A stretch of 64,000 bases of DNA from Amycolatopsis sp. CA-128772 (GCF_002904295.1 NZ_PPHG01000075.1:124001-188000), one strand, 5' to 3'. Numbered from the stretch's first letter, positions 18,665 through 27,020 are shown. The notes: generated by a model from the letters alone, not told the origin. A program made the numbers and translations.

Positions 18665-20243
18665 GTTCGACACCGACGTCATCAACACGATCGCCCGGAC
18701 ACCGTGCCGGGACACCCGGCACCACATCCACTACACCGACGGCGGCCGGCTGCGGTCGCTGACGCTGGCCGAGTTCGACGCCCGGGCGACCGCGGTGGCC
18801 CGGCGGCTGCACGCGCTCGGGATCGGGCGCGGCGACCGGGTCGGGATCGTGTCCGGCAACCGGATCGAATGGCTGCTGCTGGACGTGGCCGTGCTCAAGC
18901 TCGGCGCGGTCACGGCGGGGTTCGAAGCCGACCGGTTCGACCCCGCGCAGGTCGGGGCCGCCTTCGACCTGGCTGTGGTGTTCGCCGAGAACGCCGGCGG
19001 AGCCGTGCGCAGCATGGCCGAGGTCGCCGCCTGGGCGCGGGAGCCGGAAGGCGAGCCGCTGCCGGCTCACCCGGGCTACGACCCGGCCGACATCTGCACC
19101 ATCAAGTTCACCTCCGGCAGCACCGGCGCGCCGAAGGGCCTCGAAGCGACGGTGGCCAGCATCAACAGCGACATGGCCGCCGTGCAGGAGATGTTCCGCC
19201 ACACCGACGGCGACAACCTGCTGTCGTTCATGGGCATGTGGTTCCTGCAGCAGCGCTACTGGCCCTATTCGGCGCTGGTGCACGGCCACGACATCACGAT
19301 GACCACCTACGACGAGGCCCTGGACATCGCGCCGCTCGCGCGCCCGACGGTCGTGATGGGCGTGCCGGGGTTCTACGAGGACCTGATGGCCCGGCTCGAG
19401 GCCGCGGGCCCGATCCCGGACCCGGACACCCGGCGGGACCTGGTCCAGGAGCGGCTCGGCGGGCGCGTCCGCTACCTGTGGACCGGCTCGGCCCCCGCCC
19501 GCCGGGTGCTGCTGGAGTTCTTCAACGGCTGCGGGGTGCCCCTGTACGAGGGGTACGGCCTCACCGAGGTCTGCATCGTGGCGAAGAACCACCCCGGCGC
19601 GTTCCGGCTCGGCAGCGTCGGCAAGCTGCTGCCGGGCAAGACGGTCCGGTTCGCCGAGAACGGCGCCCTCATCTTCGGCAGCCGCCACCCGGTCAACACC
19701 CGCTACACGTGGGCGGCACCGGGGGTCAACGAGCAGACCTTCCTGCCCACCGGCGAGGTGCGCACCGCCGATCTCGGGCACCTGGACGAGGACGGCTTCC
19801 TGTACCTGCGCGGCCGGGTCGACGACTACTTCTCGCTGACCACCGGGCGCACGGTGTTCGTGGCGAAGATCGAGGAACGGCTGCGCGCGCACCCGGACGT
19901 CCACCAGTGCGCGCTGTACGGCACGGACCGCAGCTACCTATCCGTCGTCGTCTCCCCCGCTTCGCCGGACGCCGACCCCGAGTCGATCCGCCGGTTCGTC
20001 GCCGAAGGCAACCGGGAGGCGCCCGCCGAGGAGCGCATCCACGCGGTGGTGCTGGCCGCGGAGCCGTTTTCGATGGACAACGGCCTGCTGACCAGGCAGC
20101 TGAAGCTGCGCCGCCGGGACGTCCACGAGCGCTTCGCGAAGCAGCTGGACGCGGTCTACCGCGAGCCGGACCCGGGCTGGGCCGACCCGCTGCTGGTCGT
20201 CACCGGGAGCACTGCATCGATCGAAGCGGGGAGGCCGTCGTGA
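18657..20243 (+). CDS. Stand-alone AMP-forming acyl/aminoacyl ligase (ANL superfamily)
   Basis: A 528-residue adenylating enzyme. The P-loop TSGSTGAPKG is at residues 152-161, the YEGYGLTEV core near 300, and the TADLGHLDEDGFLYLRGR hinge near 375. A C-terminal subdomain ends with the conserved lysine region LLTRQLKLRRRDV. No carrier protein is fused or adjacent. ATG at 18657 overlaps the upstream stop by 8 bases. Triacsin-type pathways contain an adenylating enzyme that activates hydrazinoacetate or its N-acyl derivative, and I infer this role here. The acceptor could be CoA, an amine, or a carrier protein elsewhere, for example T1 of the megasynthase. Confidence 0.85.
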   Translation: MPEFDTDVINTIARTPCRDTRHHIHYTDGGRLRSLTLAEFDARATAVARRLHALGIGRGDRVGIVSGNRIEWLLLDVAVLKLGAVTAGFEADRFDPAQVGAAFDLAVVFAENAGGAVRSMAEVAAWAREPEGEPLPAHPGYDPADICTIKFTSGSTGAPKGLEATVASINSDMAAVQEMFRHTDGDNLLSFMGMWFLQQRYWPYSALVHGHDITMTTYDEALDIAPLARPTVVMGVPGFYEDLMARLEAAGPIPDPDTRRDLVQERLGGRVRYLWTGSAPARRVLLEFFNGCGVPLYEGYGLTEVCIVAKNHPGAFRLGSVGKLLPGKTVRFAENGALIFGSRHPVNTRYTWAAPGVNEQTFLPTGEVRTADLGHLDEDGFLYLRGRVDDYFSLTTGRTVFVAKIEERLRAHPDVHQCALYGTDRSYLSVVVSPASPDADPESIRRFVAEGNREAPAEERIHAVVLAAEPFSMDNGLLTRQLKLRRRDVHERFAKQLDAVYREPDPGWADPLLVVTGSTASIEAGRPS

Positions 20244-20830
20244 GCTGGGCGAAGCTGAAGGACGTCGTGCTGGTCAACGACCGGGTCGAGCTGCGCCGCG
20301 TGCGGCTCACCGACCGGGCCGCCTTCGAACGCATCGCCTTCGACGCGGAGATCTGGCGGTACTTCGTGGCCCGCATCGGCAGTGCCGACGAGCTCGACGA
20401 CTTCCTGGAGACCGCGGTCGCGGACACCCTGCGCGGCGCCCGGATCGTGTTCGCGATCACCGACCGCGGCAGTGGCCGCGTCGTCGGCAGCTCGGCGTAC
20501 GGGAACCTGGCCGAAAGCGAGCGGCGGGTGGAGATCGGGTGGTCGTGGCTGGCCGCCGAGGCCCGGCGGACCGGCGTGAACCGGGCGGCGAAACTCGCGC
20601 TGCTCGACCACGCCTTCGCCGAACTCGGCTGCGAGCGCGTCGAGTTCAAGACCGACGTGCTGAACACGCCGGCGCGGACCGCGCTGGCCAAGCTGGGTGC
20701 GCAGGAAGAAGGGGTGCTGCGCAGCTTCAACTACATGCCCGGTGGCCGGCGGCGGGACGTCGTCTACTACAGCATCCTGCGCGCCGAATGGCCGGCGGTG
20801 CGCGAGCGGCTCGTGGCCAGTGTGCACTGA
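20240..20830 (+). CDS. GNAT-family N-acyltransferase (RimJ/RimL-like)
   Basis: A 196-residue GNAT protein. It opens with VELRRVRLTDRAAFERIAFD and has a central VVGSSAYGN strand. The acetyl-CoA-binding stretch EIGWSWLAAEARRTGVNRAA leads to the ERVEFKTDVLNTPARTALAKLG segment typical of RimJ/RimL-like acetyltransferases. GTG at 20240 overlaps the ligase stop (GTGA). Most RimL-like proteins acetylate amines. In the triacsin pathway a GNAT enzyme succinylates hydrazinoacetate before activation, so this enzyme may protect the terminal hydrazine nitrogen (inference). Self-resistance by acetylation of the product is the alternative. Confidence 0.85.
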   Translation: MSWAKLKDVVLVNDRVELRRVRLTDRAAFERIAFDAEIWRYFVARIGSADELDDFLETAVADTLRGARIVFAITDRGSGRVVGSSAYGNLAESERRVEIGWSWLAAEARRTGVNRAAKLALLDHAFAELGCERVEFKTDVLNTPARTALAKLGAQEEGVLRSFNYMPGGRRRDVVYYSILRAEWPAVRERLVASVH

Positions 20831-20841
20831 CTGGGGGGGAC

Positions 20842-21543
20842 ATGGACACCGAAGAACTGCTGTTCGACGTCGGCGACCAGAAGCTGGCGGGGACGATGGT
20901 CCACGCCGGTCACGGGCGCCCGCCGAGCATCGCGCACCTGCACGGGCTGGGGGCCACCGCGAGCCGGCACACCGTCCGCTACCTGCTGGACGTGCTGGCC
21001 GCGCACGGGCACGGCTCGCTCACCTTCGAATACTCCGGCAACGGCGACAGCACGGGCGTGATGGAGCAATCCTGCCTGGCGCGGCGGCGGGCGGAGACCC
21101 TGGCCGCGGTGGCCCTGCTGGACCCCGGCGAGCGGCCGCTGCTGATCGGCGGCAGCATGGGCGCGCACCTGGCCGCCTGGGTCGTGCCCGAGGTGCGGCC
21201 CCGGGGGATCGCGATGTTCGCGCCCGCCGCCTATCCCGCCGGGGCCGAGCACCTGCGGTTCGACGAAGGCCGCGCCCGGGCGGGCAACCACCCCGATTCG
21301 CCGGCGTTCGCCGGTATCCGGGAGTTCGAGGGCGACCTGCTGATCGTCGCGGGGAAGCACGACCAGGTGGCGCCGCCGGAGATCGTCGGCGGCTACGTGG
21401 ACAACGCCCGCAAGGCCCGGTCGGTCGAGGTGATCTGGCTCGACGGCGACCACTTCGTGCACCGCTGGCTGCCGGGCCGGCCGGCGGACAAGGCCCGGGT
21501 CCTCGACGCGCTGGTGCGCTTCGTCGACCGGACCGGCCACTGA
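20842..21543 (+). CDS. Alpha/beta hydrolase, small (233 aa)
   Basis: A compact alpha/beta hydrolase. LHGLGATASRHT carries the oxyanion region, GGSMGA (nucleophile Ser105) is the nucleophile elbow, a late KHDQVAPPE segment supplies the acid, and GDHFVHRW supplies the His. ATG at 20842 has a GGGGGGA ribosome binding site, and the gene lies 11 bases after the GNAT stop. Likely roles are thioesterase or ester/amide release or editing in the hydrazine pathway. The sequence does not reveal the substrate. It is not a type II TE of the usual GHSMG kind. Confidence 0.8.
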   Translation: MDTEELLFDVGDQKLAGTMVHAGHGRPPSIAHLHGLGATASRHTVRYLLDVLAAHGHGSLTFEYSGNGDSTGVMEQSCLARRRAETLAAVALLDPGERPLLIGGSMGAHLAAWVVPEVRPRGIAMFAPAAYPAGAEHLRFDEGRARAGNHPDSPAFAGIREFEGDLLIVAGKHDQVAPPEIVGGYVDNARKARSVEVIWLDGDHFVHRWLPGRPADKARVLDALVRFVDRTGH

Positions 21544-21564
21544 GCTTCGAGGGAGGGGACCACC

Positions 21565-22536
21565 ATGGTGATCGAGGAGAACGTGCTCCGGCGGCACGAC
21601 CGGAAAAGCATCGACCTCGTCGAAGCCGGCTTCCGGACCGGCCCGCTGGCGGACGCGGTCCGTGACGCGCCGGGCCTGCCGGCCCGCGAGGGCCTGTCGA
21701 AGGCGGAGTTCGACCGCGAGTACCGCGCACGGTCGCGTCCGGTGCTGCTCAAGGGGTTCGCGGCGGACTGGACCGCGGTCCGGACCTGGTCGCTGGACTA
21801 CCTGGCCGAGCGCAGCGGCGACGCCGAGGTCACGATGGACAGCGTCCGCGGCACGCCGCCCCGGCGGGTCACGGTCGCGGAGTTCGTCCAGCTGCTGAAG
21901 GCGAACGCCGACCTGCTGCAGGCCGACCCGGATGCCGAGCCGCTGCACCTGCAGGAGTGGTACTACCAGAACAGCGCGCCGCAGCTGGCGGCCGAGCTGC
22001 CCGAACTGGACATCGCGCAGTACGACTTCCGGCGCAACCTCTACGGGGACGACGCGGCCACCAACCACCAGCTGTGGGTCGGGCAGCGCGGCGGGATCAC
22101 CCGCACGCACCAGGACTCGTACCTGGTCGACGTGATGCACGTCCAGCTCGTCGGCACGAAACGCTGGTACGTCATGGGGCCGCAGGCGCAGCTTCGCCTC
22201 GGCGCGGACGGCGAACCGGACTTCGCGGCGCTGGTGGCGGCCCCGGAGACCGAGCTGCACCGGTTCGACCTCGAGCCGGGCGACGTCCTGTACCTGCCGG
22301 CCAACTGGTACCACCGGATCGAGCTGCGCACCGACTCGGTGGGCCTGGGCCGCAAGTGCCTCGACGAGAAGAACCTCCAGCCGCACATGCGGCAGCGCCT
22401 CAACGAGCTGCTGGCCCTGCTGCTCAACTACGACGAGGTCGAGAAGACCCACCCCGAGCTCACGCCCATCCTCATCACGCGCAACCGCGCGTGGGCGAAC
22501 CGGATGGGACTCGACCTGGCGCGGTTGCGCCCCTGA
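21565..22536 (+). CDS. JmjC/cupin_8-type Fe(II)/2-oxoglutarate oxygenase
   Basis: A 323-residue protein of the FIH/JmjC-like cupin_8 group. Iron ligands are His182 and Asp184 (THQDSYLVDVMHVQLVGTKRW) and His250 (LPANWYHRIEL). The lysine/tyrosine segments that bind 2-oxoglutarate flank them, and RSRPVLLKGFAADW is the typical N-terminal entry. AGGGAGGGGACC before ATG is a strong ribosome binding site. Family members hydroxylate amino acids, peptides or proteins. Here a tailoring hydroxylation, or an oxidation next to the hydrazine, is likely (inference). It is co-operonic with the ATP-grasp ligase. Confidence 0.87.
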   Translation: MVIEENVLRRHDRKSIDLVEAGFRTGPLADAVRDAPGLPAREGLSKAEFDREYRARSRPVLLKGFAADWTAVRTWSLDYLAERSGDAEVTMDSVRGTPPRRVTVAEFVQLLKANADLLQADPDAEPLHLQEWYYQNSAPQLAAELPELDIAQYDFRRNLYGDDAATNHQLWVGQRGGITRTHQDSYLVDVMHVQLVGTKRWYVMGPQAQLRLGADGEPDFAALVAAPETELHRFDLEPGDVLYLPANWYHRIELRTDSVGLGRKCLDEKNLQPHMRQRLNELLALLLNYDEVEKTHPELTPILITRNRAWANRMGLDLARLRP

Positions 22537-22552
22537 ACCCGGAAGGAGCTCG

Positions 22553-23764
22553 ATGCGGCAGAAGCACGTCCTGGCCATCGGCGGCCGCAACTCCACTGTG
22601 GACAAGGTGAGGAAGCTGGGGTTGCGGTTCTCCATGGTCCAGCTCCCGGACTGGGTCGACGAGCGGCAGTACACCAGCGCCGAGCGTTACGCGGTCCTGG
22701 ACTACGAGGACCTCGGCGAGCTGCTGGCGGTGTGCCGGGCGTGGCACCGGCTCGACCCGTTCGACGCGGTGGTGACCTTCACCGAATACGGCCTGGAGAA
22801 CACCTCCCGCTGCGCCATCGACCTGGGCATCCCCGGCGACAACCTGGCCGCCGTGCTGGTGACCCGGGACAAGGGGAAGACCCGGGCGCTGCTCGACGAG
22901 CACGGCTTGAGCCCGGTGCGGCACCGGGTGTGCCGGACCCTCGAGGACGCGCGCGGCTTCCTGGCGGCCGCGGGCGGTGAGCCGATCGTGGTGAAGCCGC
23001 ACGACGGCGGCCTCAGCGAGGGCGTGTTCATCGTCGAGAACGAGGCGGTGCTCGCGCAGCGGTGGGAGCGCAGCAGCGCCGCGCGGCCCGGGCCGGTCCT
23101 CGCCGAGGAGTTCCTGAGCGGTCCCGAGTTCAGCGTGGAATCGCTGTCGGTGGACGGCGTGCACGAGATCGTGATGATCACCGAAAAGGTGACCACGCCG
23201 CTGCCGCGGTTCGTCGAGCTCGGGCACCAGATGCCCGCCCGGCTGGACGACGCCGACCGCGGCCGGGTGGTGGACCTGGTGACCGCGTTCCTCGACCTCG
23301 CCGGCCAGCGCACCGGGCCGGCGCACACCGAGATCCGGCTGACCCCCACCGGGCCGAAGCTCATCGAATCCCAGACCCGCGTGGGCGGCGACCAGATCTG
23401 GGAGATGTGCGAGTTCGTCACCGGCACCGACATGATGGCCGAAACGATCGCGGCCCTGGCCGGGGTGGCCCCTCCCCCGCGCACGCCGGTCGCGCCGGCG
23501 GCGGCGATCCGGTTCTTCGGCTACGAGAACCTGCGCGTGCTGGACGTCTCCGGCGTGCCGGAGGCCGAACGGGCGCGCGGGGTGGTGCGGGTGGAGTGCG
23601 ACCTGGCGGCGGGCCGGGAGCTCGGTCCGCTGACCTCGTCGTACCACCGGCAGGGGTACGTGCTGGCCACCGGCGAGGACACCGAGGCGGCCGCCGTCCA
23701 CGCCGAGTCCGCGCGTGACCTGGTCGAAGTCAAGGGAGAGCCACTGGGGCGAACGCCGGAATAG
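22553..23764 (+). CDS. ATP-grasp carboxylate-amine ligase
   Basis: A 403-residue ATP-grasp enzyme of the BacD/L-amino-acid-ligase type. It has an N-terminal pre-ATP-grasp domain (AIGGRNSTVDKVRKLGLRF), ATP lysines in TRDKGKTR and VVKPHDGGLSEGV (~146), a magnesium-binding segment TEIRLTP and ESQTRVGGD (~272-280), and a C-terminal domain ending in GYVLATGED. Such enzymes form peptide bonds through an acyl phosphate without carrier proteins. In an operon with a free adenylating enzyme but no carrier protein, it is the best candidate to join the hydrazine unit to an amino acid. GGAAGGAGC precedes ATG at 22553. Confidence 0.88.
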   Translation: MRQKHVLAIGGRNSTVDKVRKLGLRFSMVQLPDWVDERQYTSAERYAVLDYEDLGELLAVCRAWHRLDPFDAVVTFTEYGLENTSRCAIDLGIPGDNLAAVLVTRDKGKTRALLDEHGLSPVRHRVCRTLEDARGFLAAAGGEPIVVKPHDGGLSEGVFIVENEAVLAQRWERSSAARPGPVLAEEFLSGPEFSVESLSVDGVHEIVMITEKVTTPLPRFVELGHQMPARLDDADRGRVVDLVTAFLDLAGQRTGPAHTEIRLTPTGPKLIESQTRVGGDQIWEMCEFVTGTDMMAETIAALAGVAPPPRTPVAPAAAIRFFGYENLRVLDVSGVPEAERARGVVRVECDLAAGRELGPLTSSYHRQGYVLATGEDTEAAAVHAESARDLVEVKGEPLGRTPE

Positions 23765-23772
23765 GGGTTTCG

Positions 23773-25008
23773 ATGCAGGAAGCGAGCACGACGTCGGAGT
23801 CCGCGGACCGCCGGTACACCCGCCGGGCGACCGGGCTGATCATCACCCACTACCTGCTGAGCTACCTGGGCTACTACGGCCTGCTGTCCACGTTGGCGGT
23901 CGCGCTGAGCGCGGCGTCGTTCGACGCGGGGCAGATCGCCGCGCTCGTGATGGTGTTCGCCCTGACCAACAAGGTGGCCAACATCCCGCTGGCCCCGTGG
24001 CTGGGCCGGCTGCCGACGACGGTGTCGGTCCTGATCGGCTGCGTGATGGCCGGCGCCGGGTTCACCGGCCTGCGCTTCGCCACCGGCATGCCGATGACGG
24101 TGCTGTGCCTGGGTTTCGCCGGCGTCGGCATTTCGATCAACGCGCTGGGCCTGAAGACGCTGGGCGCGGCGGTGTCGGACCGGCTGGAGAACCGGTCCCG
24201 GCTGTTCGCGCTGATCAGCGTCAGCATCAACATCGCCGCGGCCACCGCGGCCCCGGTGGCGCTGTTCTTCGTCGAACGGAAGCACCACGGCGACGTCCTG
24301 CTGGCCGTGGCGGCGCTCTACGTCCTCGCCGGGCTGGTCACCTTCGCCAACCGCGTCCGCTTCCCGGACGCCGAGCGGGTGACCCGGTCGTGGTCGCTCG
24401 GCCTGTACCTGGCGGTGCTGCGGCGGCCGGGGCTGCGTGCCTTCTTCGCGGTCAACTTCTTCTTCTGGATCATGTACGGGCAGCTGTTCAACGCGCTCGC
24501 GCTGTACGTGTCGGAGACGCTGCACGAGCCCGCCGCCCTCGGCTCGCTGTACACGGTGAACGCGTTGATGGTGGTCGCGCTCCAGCTGGTCGTGACCCGC
24601 CTGGCCGGCCGGTGGCTGAAGGGCCGGCACCTGACGACGGTGGTGGCAGCGTACGGGCTGTTCGCGGTGGCGTTCGCCGCGGTGTACCTGGTGCCCGGCT
24701 TCGGCGGCGCGATCGTGTTCGTGGTGCTGTTCACGGTGGCGGAGATGCTGTTCATGCCGAGCGGCGACGTGGTGATCGTACGGGTGATCGGCGAGCAGAA
24801 CCGCGCGGTGGGCTACAGCATCTTCGCGATCAGCACGGCCCTGGGCGAGGCGCTGGGCAGCGGCACGGGCGTCGCGGCCCAGCGCTGGCTGACCGACAAC
24901 GGCCACGGCACGCTGTTCTGGCTGGCGGCCGCGGCGTTGGCGGCGGTGTTCGCGCTGATCACGCACCGGCTGCACCGGGCCTCGCCGGCGTTGAGCGCGT
25001 TGACCTAA
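23773..25008 (+). CDS. MFS transporter, probable product exporter
   Basis: A 411-residue, ~12-helix major facilitator protein. The first helix pair starts at YLLSYLGYYGLLSTLAVAL, and the loop between helices 2 and 3 and the central cytoplasmic loop (FANRVRFPDAERVTR) are as expected for the family. It starts at ATG 23773, 8 bases after the ATP-grasp stop, as the last gene of the operon. Export of, and self-protection against, the hydrazine product is the likely role. The terminal stop reads TAA only because an IS remnant inserted within it (see the mobile element). Confidence 0.85.
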   Translation: MQEASTTSESADRRYTRRATGLIITHYLLSYLGYYGLLSTLAVALSAASFDAGQIAALVMVFALTNKVANIPLAPWLGRLPTTVSVLIGCVMAGAGFTGLRFATGMPMTVLCLGFAGVGISINALGLKTLGAAVSDRLENRSRLFALISVSINIAAATAAPVALFFVERKHHGDVLLAVAALYVLAGLVTFANRVRFPDAERVTRSWSLGLYLAVLRRPGLRAFFAVNFFFWIMYGQLFNALALYVSETLHEPAALGSLYTVNALMVVALQLVVTRLAGRWLKGRHLTTVVAAYGLFAVAFAAVYLVPGFGGAIVFVVLFTVAEMLFMPSGDVVIVRVIGEQNRAVGYSIFAISTALGEALGSGTGVAAQRWLTDNGHGTLFWLAAAALAAVFALITHRLHRASPALSALT

Positions 25009-25490
25009 GGCCTGTCCTCAAAGCTGGTGCGGGTGATCTGCTTTGAGCCGGGTGATCATGCCATCGGCCGGTCCCGCGGCGGACCCACCACCAAGATCCA
25101 CCTGGCGTGCGACGGCCACGGACGACCGTTGTTGATGGTGCTGACCGGCGGCAACGTCAACGACTGCACCCAGTTCACCGCGGTCATGGCCGGTGTCGCG
25201 TTCCGCCGCCCCGGTCCGGGGCGGCCGGCGAGGCGACCGAGCCAGGTCCTGGCGGACAAGGGGTTCCCGAGCGCCGGGATCAACGAGCCAACCGGCTGCG
25301 CCGTGGCCGGGCCGGTGGTCGCCCGCCGGCTTTCGACCGTGTCGCTCACCGGCGCCGCAACATCGTCGAACGCTGCTTCAACCGCCTCAAGCAGTTCCGT
25401 GCCATCGCCACTCGCTTCGACAAGACCGCCACCTCTTACCGAGGGCTGATCGATCTGGCCACTCTGCTCCTCTGGCTTTGAGGACAAGCC
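25008..25490 (+). mobile_element. Decayed IS5-family (IS427-group-like) element, ~483 bp
   Basis: The terminal inverted repeats are GGCCTGTCCTCAAAGC (25009-25024) and its mirror at 25475-25490 (GGCTTGTCCTCAAAGC when inverted), matching at 15 of 16 positions. CTA flanks both ends (25005-25007 and 25491-25493), a target duplication of the kind IS427-group elements make. The internal transposase lacks its N-terminal half and is frameshifted, and the total length is about half of a complete element. It landed exactly in the stop codon of the MFS gene, so the element supplies the last base of that gene's TAA. Confidence 0.88.
25045..25481 (+). pseudogene. IS5-family transposase remnant (DDE, C-terminal part)
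   Basis: One frame gives GDHAIGRSRGGPTTKIHLAC and then VLADKGF, the DDE-domain block of an IS5-type OrfB. After ~25270 the signal moves to another frame: RANRLRRGRAGGRPPAFDR, NIVERCFNRLKQFRAIATR and YDKTATSY-like residues, ending LLLWL and TGA at 25479-25481. A short internal deletion (around the usual YSS...GI.AVIP region) plus a frameshift, and the missing OrfA, make it non-functional. Confidence 0.9.
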
Positions 25491-25493
25491 CTA

Positions 25494-25688
25494 GCGGCAA
25501 CGCTGCGGCTCTTTGCCCTTGTCATTGAGGAGTGTTTTGTGCTCGTGGTGAGTACAGATGAGTTCGTGATCACGGCTATCAGCCGCAACTAAGACAGTCC
25601 GTCTACGTCGTTATACACCTCAACCGGAACGATCGGGAAGCGCGGCCGAGCCGTCACCACCCGGCACGGAATGGCGGGAAGAAAATAA
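25494..25688. other. Short intergenic stretch with a 17-codon micro-ORF at 25539-25592 (+)
   Basis: No ordinary gene is present. One micro-ORF stands out: GTG at 25539, preceded 6 bases away by GAGGAG (25527-25532), encodes 17 residues (VLVVSTDEFVITAISRN) and ends at TAA 25590-25592. Composition is lower in GC than the neighbours. It may be the truncated start of a gene lost when the IS element or a deletion came in, or a genuine small peptide. The evidence is only the ribosome binding site and the frame. Confidence 0.25.
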
Positions 25689-26192
25689 TCAACCCCGCCG
25701 CCCGCCCATTCCCCGCAACGCCACCGGCAGGTGGATCGCCATTGCCAGAACCACCCCGGCGGCCACGCACGGCCACGGGTCCGATATCGGCCCGATCGCC
25801 GCATATCCGGCACTGCCGGCCGCGAGCACGGCCGCCCTGCCCACCGCCGCCCACGAAACCCGCTCCGCGCCGAAACACCCGCACGGCACGCCCGCCCGGC
25901 GCGTCCGCAGCACCGCCGCATAGCCGGCGAAAGCGCCGTAGACCGCCGCTTGGACCGCGGCGGTCAGGACCATCGACAAGGCCGTGACCAGCACCGACAG
26001 TCCCGTCACGAGCTCCGCGCCGGTGGCGACGGCCGCGACGGGAGGTGCCCACCGCGGCGGGAACAGGCGGTGCACGCGCAGCACCGCCCGGTGCTCCGCG
26101 GGCCGCGCCGCGTGCACCGCACCCGCGGCGCTCAGAAGAATCGCCCCCGCCGCCGTCAGGACGGCCATTCCCGACGGCCAGAAAACGTTCAT
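25689..26192 (-). CDS. MauE/DoxX-like integral membrane protein
   Basis: A 167-residue protein with four predicted membrane helices, opening with WPSGMAVLTAAGAILLSAAG. A VPCGCFG motif sits in the loop before the last helices, as in MauE-type proteins that pass electrons to periplasmic thioredoxin-like partners (MauD). Start is ATG at 26190-26192. It is divergent from an operon with a MauD-like protein and a cysteine-rich Tat substrate, so it likely supplies reducing or oxidising equivalents for disulfide handling outside the membrane (inference from family and context). Confidence 0.75.
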   Translation of the reverse strand: MNVFWPSGMAVLTAAGAILLSAAGAVHAARPAEHRAVLRVHRLFPPRWAPPVAAVATGAELVTGLSVLVTALSMVLTAAVQAAVYGAFAGYAAVLRTRRAGVPCGCFGAERVSWAAVGRAAVLAAGSAGYAAIGPISDPWPCVAAGVVLAMAIHLPVALRGMGGRRG

Positions 26193-26241
26193 GCGAACAT
26201 GATATTCGCCGACAAAAGTACCGTCCCCGATCGGACCAATC

Positions 26242-26258
26242 TTCGGAACCGTTCCGAA
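26242..26258. promoter_or_regulatory. Inverted repeat in the divergent promoter region of the MauE/MauD-like genes
   Basis: TTCGGAAC and GTTCCGAA, separated by one base, form a perfect 8-bp dyad in the 135-base gap between the two divergent units. It is centrally placed, about 50 bases upstream of the minus start and 70 bases upstream of the plus start, as expected for one operator serving both promoters. The binding protein is unknown. Confidence 0.4.
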
Positions 26259-26327
26259 ACAATCGTGGCAACCACCGAATCCGTCGGTTAGCCTCAGCCG
26301 GTTGGTTTCGGCGGAAACGGAGGTCCC

Positions 26328-27020
26328 ATGGCGACACAACGGTTGCGGCTGGTGGCGCCGGGCGGTGCCCGGGTGACCGTGGACCTGCCCGCGGCCGCCC
26401 CCGTTTCGCACGTCGTGGCCGGCGTCCGGTTCGTCGGCGGCTCGTTCGGCACCGGGTTCCAGCTCGGGCCGCGCGGCTACCACGAGTTCGCCTGCACCCA
26501 CGTCGCCCCGGCGACCACCCGGGACCGGCTGGTGGTGCACGGCCGGGAGGTCGTCGTCGCCGAGGCCGACGACGGGCAGACGTCGCTGGCCACCCTGATC
26601 GGCACCTACCACGAGCTGATGACCGTGTACGCCGGCCCGGCCCCGCGCCGGGACCGCGTGCTGGCGCTGTTCAGCTCCTTGCGGATCGAAGACCACGTCG
26701 GCGGCATGACCGTCGTCCCCCGGGCGGCGACGCTGCTCGACTCGGCCAACGAACACTTCGTCGTCGTGGTGCGCCACCACGGCTCGCTGTCCATCCCCGG
26801 CCCGCGGCACGCCGCCGCCCTGCTCCCCCGGCACGCGGGCGCCCGCACCAAGCACGGCGAAGTCTGGAAAGCCGCGGGCACGGCCGGTTCGCCGCGCTCG
26901 TTCATCCTGGGTTGCCCGGCCGGTGTGGCCGAAGTGCACCTCGCGGACACGCCGGCGAAGACCGAGCAGGAACGGCTCGACTGGCTCGGCGAAATCGGCA
27001 TCGCCTGGGACCGGGGATGA
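26328..27020 (+). CDS. Hypothetical protein, first gene of the MauD-like operon
   Basis: A 230-residue soluble protein. It has no signal peptide, no membrane helix and no motif I recognise. It opens with beta-rich RLRLVAPGGARVTVDLPAAA and has a HHGSLSIPGPRH segment late in the chain. ATG at 26328 follows ACGGAGGTCCC, a good ribosome binding site. Its stop overlaps the start of the MauD-like gene (ATGA), so the two are made together. It may be a cytoplasmic partner or maturation factor of the exported cysteine-rich protein (inference). Confidence 0.75.
   Translation: MATQRLRLVAPGGARVTVDLPAAAPVSHVVAGVRFVGGSFGTGFQLGPRGYHEFACTHVAPATTRDRLVVHGREVVVAEADDGQTSLATLIGTYHELMTVYAGPAPRRDRVLALFSSLRIEDHVGGMTVVPRAATLLDSANEHFVVVVRHHGSLSIPGPRHAAALLPRHAGARTKHGEVWKAAGTAGSPRSFILGCPAGVAEVHLADTPAKTEQERLDWLGEIGIAWDRG

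Noticed and set aside
20240..20830. Ribosomal-protein acetyltransferase (RimL) in a housekeeping role
   Set aside because: The fold matches RimJ/RimL, but the four-base overlap with the ligase gene and the operon context favour a pathway role.
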